A stretch of DNA of 64,000 nucleotides from Porpolomopsis calyptriformis. Lineage: Eukaryota; Basidiomycota; Agaricomycetes; Agaricales; Hygrophoraceae. The notes under the pieces are model-generated. The model ran no database searches. It had not been told where the DNA came from and was given only the letters and a program-made list of their open reading frames with translations. Location: contig OX621165.1 in NCBI GenBank assembly GCA_951640195.1, forward strand, positions 2,294,001-2,358,000. Direction: 5' to 3'. Positions 35,885 through 48,801 of this stretch are shown here, in pieces (positions within the stretch are counted from its first letter, which is position 1; every line of letters begins with the position of its first letter). Made by a program: the position numbers and the translations under genes.

Positions 35885-38800
35885 ATGACTTCTGTACTCG
35901 ACACAAAGACGATAGGCAGACCAGTCAGACCTCGTCGACACGTCAGGTCTTTGACTGGTCGGTTATACTCAATTCTGTTCATCGCAATCGCTGATTGCTT
36001 TCTTTACAACAGGTTATTTACCAGAGGTAGATGCCTCGGGAAAGGAAAAGTGGCCGAGAGGCGACGAAAAAGTCTGGAAGACTGGCATGAGAAGACCAGA
36101 CACGGGTGTGCTCACTCACAGACTCGAATCTCTTCCGGATCTTCTCAGATTTTGGCCTAGATGTACCTTCTATCACCCAATCGATCATCAATCATGTCCA
36201 AACCTCGCTCGCCCGTCAGGCTTATAACCTCGACCATTTCGGTGCTTATCAAGCCGCTGCACTTTCCGCTCGAGATAATATGATCGTATGCTCTTTCTTA
36301 TTCAACCTTACGCATCACGCACGCTCATCATCTTCCCAAAGCTGAACTGGAATGATACTCAGACTCACTACACCCGCAATCCGAGCAAACGCGCGTACTA
36401 CTTGTCACTCGAGTTTTTGATGGGTAGAACCCTGGACAACGCCGTGCGTTCCTTGTCGAGCCCTAAGCTTATCATTAACCTACCCCGCCTAGCTTCTCAA
36501 CCTCGGAGTCAAGGATAAATACGCGGAAGGCGCTATGCAGCTTGGATTCTCTCTTGAGGACCTCTTAGCCCAGGAGCGCGACGCAGCCCTCGGAAATGGT
36601 GGTCTTGGACGTCTCGCTGCCTGCTATCTAGACTCCGCCGCCTCTCAGGTGCGATAATTCAGTGGTTGTAACATTAACCTGATCTTCATTACAAAAGGAA
36701 TTGCCTCTTTGGGGTTACGGACTTCGCTACGAGTACGGTATATTTCAGCAGTTGATTTCTCCAGAAGGCGAGCAACTAGAGGCACCCGACCCTTGGCTGG
36801 AATCGCAAAATCCTTGGGAATTGCCCAGGTAGACCGCTTATTTCCATTCTCTTTTCAAATCTTACCTGGTAGCCAGATTGGATGTGACTTACAATGTGAG
36901 GTTCTACGGTGAAGCGGAGCGGCTCGCCGATGGTACCGCAAGAGCAACTTGGAGCGGGGGACAAGAAGTTCTGGCTGTTGCATATGATGTAATGATTCCA
37001 GGCTACAGTGAGCATTCTCATCTCGTATTGATTCCCAGATGACTTCACTCGCTGTCTTTCAGAAACCAAGACCACAAATAACTTGAGACTCTGGGTAAGC
37101 AAGCCGAAGCGAGGCTTCGACCTCAACAGTTTCAACGGTACCTACTACTTTTCATCGGCTGGTTGATACTTATTATTTGTTCAGCGGGTAATTACGAAAA
37201 GGCCGTCGAGTCCTCTAATAGCGCGGATGCCATAACTTCCGTTTTGTATCCTAACGACCACACTACTTGTAAACATCTGCGTTATTCCGGTCTCAAATGC
37301 GTGGTTCTGACCCCGACATCCCTCAGTTGGTAAAGAACTCCGCCTCAAGCAACAATACTTTTGGACAGCCGCAAGCTTGGCTGATATCATGCGCCGGTTC
37401 AAAAATATCGGAAAGCCCATCTCTCAGTTCCCAGAATGTAAGCATTGCGACCATTGCAATATTCAAGTACTTAACCTCCCTTCAGATGTTGCCATTCAAC
37501 TCAACGACGTGAGAGCACCGCGCCTGCCTTCATCCTTTCCACTCATTCTAATCTTTTACTTAGACTCATCCGACTCTTGCGATTCCAGAACTCATGCGGA
37601 TCCTCACCGACGAAGAAGATATCTCTTGGGATGCCGCATGGAATATTGTCATCAACACGTTTTTCTTCACGAACCACACAGTGCTACCGGCAAGTCCAGC
37701 TCCCTGAGAATATGTCACCTGCCAATAATACTGTCTTGTAGGAAGCACTGGAGAAATGGCCCGTTCCTTTGATGCAGCATCTCCTCCCAAGGTTTGTATC
37801 TGGATTGCTCTTCCGGGTCACAAGCTTTGCCCCTCACTATGGCTCACAGACACATGCAGCTCATCTTTGACATCGTGAGTTGATTACTATTCTTGGTGAA
37901 AATTGAATAATCTGTCTCCCGTGCTCCTGTAAAAAATAAGAATCTGTGAGTTCTCAGATCTCACAGCCTCTCGTTTCTTATGGCAAATGCTTTCCACCAT
38001 AGATTCTTCTTACAAGGTATAGACATCTCCTTTCTCTCTTTCATAAGCGTATTCACAACATCGCTCTTTCAACACAGCCGTAGAGCGTCTATACCCGGGC
38101 GATCGAGATAGGCTTTCTAGGATGTCGTTGATCGAGGGTAAGTCCCACATTAGTTTTAGCAGACGAATGTCAGTGTTTACCATTGGCCTTTGAAGAGGGT
38201 TACCCTCAACAAATTAGAATGGCCAATTTGGCATGCATCGGTACGTTCGTCCGAACGTAGCGAGGAGAACCTCATTTTTCAATGTGAATTATATTCAGGA
38301 AGTCGGAAGGTCAATGGTGTGGCTGAGGTAAGATCACTTTGCGGTGACATACTTGTGAATGCTGACAGGGATCTCTTCTGCCCTGCTTTAGCTGCATAGC
38401 GAGCTAGTCAGAACCACCATCATGAAAGATTTTGTAGAATTCTACGGCATTAGCAAGTGTGTTGCCGATTATTTCTACTTGCCGTCTTGGTGCTGAAACT
38501 GACCGCTGCACACAGATTTGGGAATGTCACGAACGGGAGTACGTTGCAAATGATTCGTTCCCCTATCCCCCCCCTCTGATTCTTTTTGTTACCTTTCTGG
38601 CTAGTTACCCCTCGCCGATGGCTGGATCAGGTGCGTATTTGCCAAGGTTCTGTCAAAATCGTTCTTTTGAACCGACCCTCTTCTGTGGTGGAATAGTGCA
38701 ACCCTGATTTGAGCGCGCTCATTACAAAGACGTTGAAGATCGACAAATCCGTCTGGCTCAAAAATCTCTCCCTCCTCGAAGGTCTTCTCGCTTTTGTCAC

Positions 38801-40363
38801 GGACAAAACATTCCAAGCCGAATGGGCGGCGGTGAAACAACGCAATAAAGAGAGACTGGCACATCATGTGGAGAATTTGCTTGGAATTAAAATTAACGCG
38901 AAGGCTATGTTTGATGTACAGATTAAAGTATGTGTTCGAGAGGATTCGCCGCTTGTTGGGACTTGCGCTGATCGCTTTTTTTGAATGATCTATGACAGCG
39001 TCTGCATGAATACAAGGTCTGTGTTGGCTACTTATGGTGTTTCATGTGTCATTGGAATATCTACTCTACTTAGCGTCAAATGTTAAACATTCTTGGGGTG
39101 ATTTATGTGAGCGTTATATCTGTCGTATAACAAGTTACGGTTCGTGCTGACATTCCCTTCTAGCGGTATCTAAATATCAAGAAGATGACCCCAACTGAGA
39201 GGAAAAAACTGACTCCTCGGGCCGTCTTCTTTGCTGGAAAAGCTGCCCCTGCATGTAAGTTTTCTTTCTACTATTTTTTGTCAAGTTCTATCTCAATTAA
39301 CCAATTTCTAGACTACATCGCGAAATTGGTAATTTATGTCCCATGAATATCCCACCACCCCGCTCACTTTTTCGTAGACGATCCGTCTCATAGTAAACGT
39401 TGCGCGTGTTATCAACGTTGACCCCGGTCGGTACTGTTATGACTTTCGGCGGATAAGCTCTTACATACGTACTCCCATTTCTAGACACCAAGGATTATCT
39501 TTCTTTGTTCTTCCTCCCGGATTACTCAGTGTCCCTTGCCGAGGTGCTAATCCCAGCTTCGGACATCAGCCAACATATCTCCACGGCCGGGACCGAAGCT
39601 TCTGGAACTTCGAACATGAAATTCTGTCTTAATGGCGGGCTTCTTTTGGGGACGGTTGGTTCGTCTTAATCGGTTTTGTCCTGTTTATTGGGTTTCTGAA
39701 TCCTTTGACTTGACCTCCAGACGGCGCCAATATTGAAATCGCAGAAGAAGTTGGAGAGAGCAATGTCTGTACGTTTGGTCATTTTAAATTGCCCGCTCGC
39801 TCGAGTTTTGATTCTGTTTCTCTTAGTTTTCTTCGGACACTTGACACCCGCCGTTGAAGAGCTGCGGTACCAGCACCTTTACCATCCCATCGATATACAA
39901 ACAAAATGTCCTGCCCTCGCAGACGTCCTCGATAATATCTCTGACGGTCTCTTTGGCGACGGCGGAGTGTATGAACCGTGAGCGAGACACATTAGCATCA
40001 ACACATTTTTGAATAACTCACGACGTTGACAAACCACAGGCTCCTCAATACCATTCGACAAGGCGACTACTACTTGATAACGGAAGACTTTGACTCCTGT
40101 GAGTGTAACATGACATGACACTGTGGATAGCAATACCATCCCGTCTAGATATCGAAGCATTGCGGATGGTCGATGACGCTTACGCGGATAGGACTGAGTG
40201 GATCAAGAAGAGTATCAGAACGACTGCCAAGGTATTCATTCACCCATCTTTCAGCAATGTTAAATTGATCATCATAAATAAGATGGGCAAGTTCAGCTCT
40301 GATCGAGCAATTCAGGACTATGCCCAGGAATACTGGAACATAGAGAGCACAAAGGTCGAATAG
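35885..40363 (+). CDS. GPH1: Glycogen phosphorylase
   Basis: PLP-dependent phosphorolysis of glycogen to glucose-1-phosphate. ATG 35885 gives [20 protein letters not shown]. Intron splicing then yields [20 protein letters not shown] and [20 protein letters not shown]. Later motifs: [104 protein letters not shown]. The PLP-lysine region is [15 protein letters not shown], followed by [17 protein letters not shown]. It ends in [11 protein letters not shown] at 40363. About 20 small introns. The length and all catalytic blocks agree with family members, so it is probably functional. Confidence 0.9.
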
Positions 40364-40708
40364 GAGGCAAGGTACGCAAACTTGAGGAAGGGGGAAAGCA
40401 AAAAGGTAGTACCGAATGTGAACGAGTAAATGGGATAGGGCCACATGTGAATGTGATTAGAGGACAGATAAAAAAAGAATGAGCGTTAAATATAAGTCCC
40501 CCCGGTTCCAAGCAACAAGAAAATAGCAAAACAAAAAAAAAAGAATAGTGAAAATTTAAAGACACGACGACCATGAACGCAAAGATGTGGCGGAAACGTA
40601 CCACCTAATGGTGGCAATGGGGTATCCTTGAAACTTTCCACCGACCCTTCAGACGCTTCGCGTTTAACACTCGGACAGATTTAAGTGGTTACTGTCTTCT
40701 GGGTTCGA
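40364..40708. other. Intergenic between convergent genes
   Basis: Spacer between the GPH1 stop and the MSB1-like stop; includes an A-rich tract near 40530. No gene seen. Confidence 0.4.
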
Positions 40709-43700
40709 CTACGCCTCTGTTGGTCCAGCACCTGAAGACCGAATGGTGGGTGCAATGGTCTTAGAGGCGGAGGAGAAAACTGACGTACCATCTGTGGTCA
40801 CCTCCGCATGATCCGAGGTCAGAACAGGTTGGCTTTCACTGGCATCCGCCACTTCCGTCTCTCCGGCTGCTTCTTGACGTGCGTCTTCAATCGGTTCGGG
40901 TACAGGATTCATTTCGACTGCCTCCTCCACTTCGACACGCTCAACCAACACCTCTCCGCCAGGTTCGTCATGTTCAGCGACGGCAACCACCGTTTCCTCA
41001 GATTGAACATGGAGGGGCTCACTAGAAGGGTCTGGTACCGGTACAGAGGGATCCTGCGTCTCCTCAACCGGTTCTTCCACTGAAATATCAATAGCGGCCG
41101 GTTCGGGGTCGTCAACTTCCTCAACAGGCACCTCTAGAGTTTTGATAACTGCGACGACTTCAGTTTCAACCGAAAGAGTGGGTTGCACTTCCTCCGCCTG
41201 TGCCTCCGCGGGTTCTGCCGCTGGGACGTTGACAAGTTCAGCCGGTACTTCAATTTCAGGGATTTCTGCATCAGCAGGCTTCTCATCAATCGCGGGCACG
41301 TCAGTGGCCACAGGGAGATCGTCCTCGACGACAGGTGGGAGGGTTGGGGTCTTGCCAACTGGGTTAACCAGTTTAGCCGTGTTTTTAAAAGTCGTGGGTT
41401 CGTTCACTACCGCAAGTTGCTCGACCACAATGGTTGGTTCGTCTGCTGGTTTCGGTTGGCCCTCGGTAACGGCCTTACTCGAAAGGATAGCTGAACCGAC
41501 GGACCCAGAGGCAGGCGGCGCTGAGGGCTTAACAGTCGGCTGCTGTATCGCAACTTTAGTCTCAGCCTGACCTGCAGTGGCAGCAACGACTGCAGCAGTG
41601 CCGGGACCGATAATCCCAAGAGCATCCTTTTGCAGAACACCAGGCGCCTTCTCGTCCTGGCCAGCATCACCTTCCCGAAGAGGGTTCTCCTCTTCTTCGG
41701 ATAAAATCTCGCCCATCTCGCCGACCTTCGGGGACTTTCCGTCCTTCTTATGTGTCCTCTTTTCGTCAGTAGTCCCCGTACGACTTCCAGTGAGGAAACT
41801 GAACTTCTTCCTAGTGGCCGCCAACGTCGAGCTCACTCGGAAACCAGAGATATCAGACCTGAACGACGGCTTCGGGGAAGACGGCCTCGACCTCTTGCTC
41901 ATTCGCGGCGTGGACTCCTCGGCTGAACTGTTCAGAGGGGGGGTCTGACTGTAGTTGTGCTCGATGATGAGCCACTCCACCGGTTTCTCGACCAATACAA
42001 GGCCAGTGATGGGGTTCCTGAGCTTGCAAATGACGAAGCTTGGCCAAGCACTCGAGATCGGGTCCAACACGGCGTCACTCCAAAAATCGATGAAAGCCTC
42101 ATCGAGCGGTATTACAGTCACCGAAGAAGATCTCGACGTTACTTTGACTAATTCTTCGGCCGCGGGTACAGGTGAAGTAGGGTCCGATGTGGGCTTGCCG
42201 CCCGGTGAAGCGCGTCGACCCCGTGCAGGAGAGGTAGCAGCCTTTCGCTTTTTGCTTTGCTTACGAGGTCCAGCGGGCGGCTCAGTCTTCTCTACATCTG
42301 CATCGAGAAGCGTAGAGGCAAGGGCCCGGCTGACGGTAGTGGTCTCGGAGAAACCCGCGGCGGAAAATTGGGCCCAATCGGTGGTGACGGGTACGTCCGT
42401 TATGGGTGAAAGAGGTGGAGCCTTCGCAGCTGGCGGGGAAGCAGTCGCTTTCTCAGCAGGACCGTTGGTCGAGGTTGCGGCATCGCCATTAACGGCCTTG
42501 TCCTTGCCAGTCAGCGAGAATGAGGGTCTGTGGGAAGATAGATCTTTGGAAAATAAGGTGAGGATCGGGGAAGTCGGTTCGTCATACGGCTGGTCTGCGG
42601 GAATTAGAGAAAGCAGGCGCAAGGTCTCGTCCGCAAATATGCGATTGAATGTCGGGTGCCTTTCGGCCGAAGACGAAACAGTTGCATCCTCTTCATCTAA
42701 TGACTTCTTCTTCAACTCCTCCCAAGCAGTATCGTTTTCGTTACCTCTGGAGGCTTCGGCTTTGAACGCCTCAACAATGAGACGTAGAGGGTGTAGTTTT
42801 GCGGGAGTGGTCGAATTAGATACTTCACTGTCGACACGAACGAAAAAGGCGTCGTACTGGCGCGTAGTAAAACGGGGGCGCGGAAGTAGGTTGTCTGGCG
42901 AGACGGTACCCTTACTGTACGGATAATTACGAACCAGTTCGAGGAGGCGTGTTGGCATTCTGAGACCCACGGCTTCATCTCTAGAATAGGATCAGGATGA
43001 CTATACGAGATACCGAAGATGGAAAACGGACCTAATACGAGCCAAAAACAAATGCTCGAGTATACGACCGGCTCGCTCCCACCTGGCATAGAATGTAGGC
43101 CAATCATCTTTGGGGTCGGATTGTTGAGCACTCAATAGCCAGAGACCTAGAAACTTGGACAATTTACTGCCCGAGGTGCTATTCGCCTCGGAATGCGCGG
43201 CCAAGGAGGATAGAATCTCGAGGGTGGAAGAGAGGAGCTCGAGGTGAATAGGGATCAATTCCGTTGCGAGTTTCTCCGAGTAGATTTTTGGTGGGTACGA
43301 AGCGTCACGTTCTGCCTGCGAAAACTTGGTGTACCAGGACCACCCATCGGGCTCTTTGCCGAAGGAACCGCCTTCCAGCTTGAGATGTCGTAAGCCCCAG
43401 CGTAAAACGGCAGCGATGTCATAAGGAGAACGAGTGAAATTGAGTTCTGATTCAAAGGTCGAGGCAGGTGCACCTGGAGTGGGAGAGAGCGTGGTTATTG
43501 ATGCTTTAGGAGCCAACGATTGTATGAACAGCGATATAAGCTTGCGCTGAATATCAGGTGAAGCAGAGTGCCAGTGAGGGTGCATAATTCCGAGAGTTCC
43601 GAGGCCTGGAAGCCGGTTGAGGACAAGATGTTATAAGATGTGTGAAACGGAACGCACCTCGTTGGGTGATGGCCTGAGAGCACGCTTTCACCAAGATGAG

Positions 43701-44102
43701 AGTCTCTAAAGGGCTAAGCCTCCTTTCACCGATCTCAGAATCCGGCAGCATCATTTGGGATTCTGGGTCCGCTTCAAAGACGACACCGAGGGCGCGAACG
43801 TGAGCACCATCTTTTGGACCAGGTAGGTTGAGCGTCAGATTAGGAAGCTCGTCGAGACGACCCAAGGAGCGATTGGGGGACGAAGGACCAGACTTGAGTT
43901 TGGACAAGCCGAACAAACCACCCTCTTTCTCCTTTTCCTTGTCTTTTCCAAAGATGTCGAGAAAATTAGTGGCGGTTGGCGATACGGTGGGCGACACTGC
44001 TTCGAACTTGCCTTCTAAAAGAGAGGCATTAGAGGTACGACGAGTGTCCTCGCTGTCTTCATGTTTCTTGCGGCCAAAGACTTTGGATAAGAACAAGGGC
44101 AT
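40709..44102 (-). CDS. MSB1: Msb1/Mug8-type protein (RhoGAP-like domain, polarity factor)
   Basis: ATG 44102 opens MPLFLSKVFGRKKHEDSEDT. Three main exons (about 44102-43655, 43610-43030, 42980-40709) splice through LILVKACSQAITQR to LGTLGIMHPHWHS and LARIR to DEAVGLRMPTRLLELVRNYP. The ordered part (about 450 residues) matches the fungal Msb1/Mug8 domain. The second half is a long disordered region rich in Pro, Glu, Val and Ser (for example EVPAELVNVPAAEPAEAQAE), ending SSGAGPTEA. In yeast Msb1 acts with Cdc42/Rho1 and the formin pathway in polarised growth. The role here is by homology. Confidence 0.7.
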
Positions 44103-44797
44103 TTCTGAGAAATTGAAAATGACCGCGACTGGCGAAGGAAGGGAATCAAAAGAGCGTGTTCACGCTCTAGACGTGATTTGATTACGAGCGATCTTTATAA
44201 TCTAGCAGAGCGTGCGGGCAGGGGAACGTCGTTGAGCTCCGTGTCTAAGCTGGCAAGAGCGTGGACTCAACGCCTAAGCCTCATGCATGTCTTTGTTTGG
44301 TATGTACCCCGTTTGCCTCGTTTCTCGAACAAAGCTCAATGGATAGAATACAGGCCATGCATACAAGAAAAAGGGCAAGAAATTTTGATATAACGCGATG
44401 GCGAAATGTCAAGATCATCACGACGGGCAGGAAAGCAAATTGAGGGTGCCTCAAAGTTGAAACGATGAAAAAAAAACCGGCTGTTTCGAGCAGGGCAAAG
44501 GCGGTGCTCGTGCTCGTGCTCGTAGTTATGCAAAGAACGAATAGTGGTGAGGTGGTGGTAGGATGGGTTGTCGGGAAAAGCGGAACGCCAGGATTTGGGT
44601 CTGATCCGATCATTGACATCTTCTTGATGCTAATCACCGTCAACCCCAGAGACGATCGCACCAACCAAGTCGGCGATACTGAAAGCGAGGGGGAAACAAC
44701 CCCCTTGTAGCCTGGTGCTGAACTTCAACATCACTGCCACCGTCAGCGTCAGAAACAACTATATTGGTGTTCGCCATCGAAAATCGTTAGGGTTCTG
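44103..44797. other. Intergenic, no gene seen
   Basis: Promoter region of the MSB1-like gene and 3' side of the secreted-protein gene. A gtgctcgtgctcgtgctc microrepeat lies near 44500. Confidence 0.4.
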
Positions 44798-45025
44798 CTA
44801 AACATCCTTGCAGCAGTTCACCCAAGCTCCCGTGAGGCAGCAAGATTCCTCTATGCAAGTTTCTATCCCATCCTGAGAATATCCTGCCGGGCACTTGTCC
44901 ACATTACAAAACGGAGGATTTCCCAACCATTCACAGTTCGACGTGTCTGAAGCACGTTTAATGACGGACGCCATGCTGCTGCTGATAGCAGCGGCAAGGA
45001 AGACGGCGATGGCGAAATATTTCAT
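44798..45025 (-). CDS. Small secreted cysteine-rich protein
   Basis: 75 residues from ATG 45025. A clear signal peptide (MKYFAIAVFLAAAISSSMAS) is followed by VIKR, a possible Kex2-type processing site. The mature part of about 50 residues has eight cysteines, including two CC pairs (SCC and NCC). An even cysteine count suggests four disulphides. No family recognised; effector-like or antimicrobial-type small secreted proteins share this design, but the sequence does not show function. No intron is needed. Confidence 0.7.
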   Translation of the reverse strand: MKYFAIAVFLAAAISSSMASVIKRASDTSNCEWLGNPPFCNVDKCPAGYSQDGIETCIEESCCLTGAWVNCCKDV

Positions 45026-46165
45026 GAAGAGCGAGCTACCTATAATACGCTCGCCATCGATTCAAGACTGCATGAGACATGACATGCATAACAACCCACA
45101 AGTCAATCGAACGGGAGAGCAGCAAGAAAGCTTTGAATCCGAGTGCTAAAGACGTGTGGGTAATTGATGTAAACAAAAAGAGATAATATAAAGTACGCAC
45201 TAAATTCTTTATTTGCTTGCGAGGCTGGAGAGTGATGAGTTGAATGGTAGACTTTATACCTTGATGTCCCCACTGACCGGTGAATTGCATCCCGAGGCAA
45301 AACGAGATCAGGAGAGATATGATCCTCAACATGAGATCTCAAGTTCTCTGGAATCACTGAGCACAAGGTCAACAGGAGGAAAAGCGGGGGAGAAGTGAGT
45401 CGACGATAACGTAAGAGGCAGAGAGAGGTTCCCCTCTTTCCCTAAACACACAAATTTAGAAACCCACACTGTGCAGATCGGATGTGGGAGATGGGACCCA
45501 TACCGCGTGGACGTTGAAGCCAAGGGCGAGCGAAAATACGCCGGGCTTCGAGGTACTCAGCGAGGACGTCCGTGGAATTAGCGGTAAAAGCAAGCACAGT
45601 GTATCAGCAGGCTCGGGTCTCCGGCCATCCAAAGGCAGAGAACGGCGTACTAGCTCCCGGAGATGGCACCCGTTTATCATGGGATATTACCTGAGGCATC
45701 GTGCCACTGTGCTTTCGTTCCGGATGGCTTCAGTATTCCGCACACTATTCCCCAACACTGCCGGACCTTCGACATGTCAACCGCCAATGCTATCGCTTCT
45801 CTTGCCCTTAGTTGATGCTCCTATTTTCCATTACAAAGGCAGAACAACGTCTCCAATTCCAGCCGATCGCTTCCCGTTGAGAGCAGTCGATTGCTTGCTA
45901 TTCTCCAGTGGTATCACACTTGACGTCACTGGTTCCGGCCCACCTCGACCGGGATGTCCCCCGCAAACATTTCTCTGTCACATGCACATGATAGGCCTTT
46001 TCTTTGGTGGTTGTCTCTGACGTGATCGAGACCAGGATTGTGCCTTGGGGGATGTAAGACTAGTCCACATTGAATGGCTGGAGAAACCGTCCCTGGTTCC
46101 ACACCAAAGCTTCATATCGATTATAGGAAATGGCCGATAATGATTACAAGGAGAATGGACTTCAT
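45026..46165. other. Intergenic, no gene supported
   Basis: An open frame at 45484-46020 (+) begins at GTG and has no domain-like features. Nothing else recognised. Confidence 0.4.
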
Positions 46166-46310
46166 TACAGGGTGAAGCTGGGTTTAGAATGACACAATTG
46201 CGAATGTCAAATCCAAGCAACCCGCGATGCGGTCAAGATTACTGTATGACAAACATTAGCCTCAAAAAAATACGAGACAAAAAAAGACATACGAAGGAAG
46301 GCGATCTCAA
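46165..46310 (-). pseudogene. Relic of F-box family B, 5' end
   Basis: On the minus strand the segment reads LDRIAGCLDL, matching LDRIAGYLNS of the gene at 55633, then decays with stops. Just upstream, the bases ttagcctcaaaaaaatac correspond to ttagcctcaaaaaaaatatt in the 5' leader intron of the 55.6-kb gene. So a 5' piece of family B was copied here and lost the start region. Confidence 0.5.
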
Positions 46311-46776
46311 TGAAAACGGAACCCTACACATTATGGTCCTTGCTAGGATACTGTAGGTCGGAATGCGATTTGAGAAGGTTAAGGAAGTGTTGAAGCGACA
46401 ACGTAAAAACCCCTCACCGGTATGACAGAAACTAATATATATTTGTCCACAACTCACGATGCAGAGGAACAGACTGAATGTCCCATCGGCTACGTTAGAC
46501 TCATGCTCAGTAACGACATCCGTAGATACCACGACGACGGGTGCAGTTTTGTACACGACAAAATAACGTAGTCTGCAGCGCTCATCAAGGGAAAGGGGTT
46601 TGTTTAATTGACATCCAAAAGGTACATTCCGTGACTGGGATTGGTTCCCGTCCACCGGCTATGAAATGATGAAAGGGGGCAGAGTGAACGAAAGAGAAAA
46701 AAGGAAAGGGGCATAGTGAATACAAAAGGGGAGGAAGAAACAGATGCTACTTCGCCATCATTCATCATCAATCCGA

Positions 46777-47491
46777 CTAATAACCATGATGCACCTCGAT
46801 GCTATTGGCAGAGTAACGGCCGAAAAATGTTTCTCCGATGACCAGACCCAAGATGATCTGTGAGAGAGATGTCAGTGTGTCAGTAAGAAACCCCAAATAA
46901 ATACAGACCGCTATGAAAAACCAAGCATTCCTCAACATGACCTAGATCGTAAAATAGTTTGTGACTTTCCATGTTCATGAGGAAACAACTTACTGCTAAC
47001 ATGAGGAAATAACCAACGAAGCTCTGGAGACCTTCGAGGAGACCCCTTATCAAATCAGTCTTGAGCTCGAAGCGGGGCAACGGATTTCGTTCCTGGCAGC
47101 AATTGACACTCGAGCTTCCGGAACTTTTAGTTTTCCCCGTGTCGGAAATCCACTTGAGTATCAAGGCAGTGCGAAGAGCGAATAGGAAGCGGTAAAATAC
47201 GGCAAACAAGAAGAGGCCTACACAGGCTCCGAACGTAGAACCCACGGTACTGATAAGATTTGTATCGCTGTCGTCAAGAGTAGACGAGTGAGAGATGAGC
47301 TTACACCGGCATCCAAGACTGGAACCAGAGCATGTCGAATCCGATAGCGCCATGGAAGGGCATCATAGGCATGTTCGCCATCGGCATGCTATTGTTGTCC
47401 ATCGAGCCGCTGTGGGGAAAGGATAATAGGGATTACCGTGGGCAGATTTAGAAAAGTCGACTCACCTCGACATGTTCATATTCATGTTCAT
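46777..47491 (-). CDS. Ctr-family copper transporter
   Basis: Trimeric high-affinity Cu(I) importer. ATG 47491 gives a Met-rich N-terminus (MNMNMNMSS, then, across an intron, GSMDNNSMPMANMPMMPFHG) for copper capture. TM1 follows GFDMLWFQSW and ISTVGSTFGACVGLFLFAVF. The cytosolic loop has a CC pair (SVNCCQERN). TM2 carries MLAVM, the MxxxM selectivity motif (assembled across an intron). TM3 has GLVIG, the GxxxG packing motif. It ends NSIEVHHGY with TAG at 46777. Four introns. All hallmark motifs are present, so it is probably functional. Plasma membrane or vacuole cannot be decided. Confidence 0.85.
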
Positions 47492-48801
47492 GTTCACAGG
47501 TTTGCTGGGGAAAGAGACGGTAGCTAAAGAGTGGAGTGGGGGACCCCGATGCATTTTTCTGCATGGCATATTTCCTAATTTGGGAATGAAATATTGATTT
47601 TCCGCAGGCCGCAAGCCCGTCTGCAGATTCTCCTTGGGGCAAACCAAGGCACCTCTGGAGGCCGTTGGTGTAGAGAGGATTACAAGTTGTCTGCAAATAT
47701 AAAATTTCGAGAGCTGTGACAACAAAAATTGAAAGGCGGACGAACCAAGAAGGTATCTTGTGGGACATGACTTGCAGACACAAGTAGTAGCATGCTCTAC
47801 AGAAAGTCGTACGGAGAATTTTGAGTACAATCATTTTCCCATAGTTGACGTTTGGACCGCCAGTTGTCGTTAAGAAACATCAATCGGCAGTGAGGTGAGC
47901 GGAAGGCCAGAGTTGGCTACTCATTACTTTTTCCAGGAGAAGCTCCTCCAAGTATCACAATGGGCGCTGATTGGCGAGTCCTGGGTGAAGTTTTCTAACT
48001 AACCCACAACGAATCAGAATGATGAGGAGACAAAAGATGATCCCTACTGGTCCAAGTGGTTTTCCTAGCATATGCGTCACTGGACGAGATAGAGTCGTCA
48101 AAAGTACTGGAAACGCTTGGAAGCGTCTTCAAGAGTGAAATGGAGAGGGTCCACGACGATAAGAATCCCGAAAGAATGCTCGAGGTGGAAGCAGACGTAG
48201 GGTTTCACGTGACATGAGCTATTTGTGCTCCTCTCAGAACGTACACAGCACACAGCACACAGCAACATCTTTTCCCTCCACACCCTACGTCCGTCCTCCT
48301 TTGCTTTTATGCTTTCTGAATATCGCGGGAACTGGCTGTTCTTTCATTGGAACCTTTATGCAGAATGGATCTCAGTGCCGTCTTGAAAGACTAAAAGTTT
48401 CCTCCATGAATGGGGGAATGGGCTCGGTTTGGATGACAGTCAACCATTTGGTGTTCCAAGAGTTGTCATCCAACCCAAGCCCACGCTTACACTCTTTCAC
48501 ACACTATACCTAAGGTGCCTATGGTCGGTGTGTTACTCCTGCATGCTCTTTACAGTGAGGCATCGGAAATTTGTGCGCTTTGGCCATCGCTGGCCTTTGC
48601 GGTGTTCGTGGTCTCTGCTGTGAGAAAACCTCACGCCCAGTGGGACTTCGGTAAGTCACTTCGGAATTTGTTTCATCATTAGCCGGACTTAAGTGTTTGG
48701 GGTCCCCCCAGTGGTCAGGACAATCAGACTGGGAAAATTCCCCACTTTTTGCCCTGTGCAACCCTCAGATTCTGTTATCGATATCCACACGTCCCGCAGA
48801 A
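47492..48801. other. 1.3-kb divergent intergenic region
   Basis: Lies between the Ctr start and the b561-like start. Overlapping open frames at 47450-47834 (-) have no family features. A CACAGCACACAGCACACAG microrepeat is at about 48244-48262. Confidence 0.4.

Noticed and set aside
35777..36160. 127-codon plus-strand frame with a poly-lysine start
   Set aside because: It is intron sequence of the FMP46-like gene read in antisense and then the wrong frame of GPH1 exon 2.
40808..42926. Large plus-strand frames (up to 323 codons) opposite the MSB1-like gene
   Set aside because: Antisense to a low-complexity, Pro/Glu/Val-rich coding region; no splice-supported or family-like protein.
45484..46020. 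178-codon plus-strand frame
   Set aside because: Begins at GTG, no domain-like sequence, no promoter signal and no homologous copy in the window.
46239..46655. 138-codon minus-strand frame near the family B relic
   Set aside because: Composition is not protein-like, and it overlaps leader-intron sequence copied from family B.
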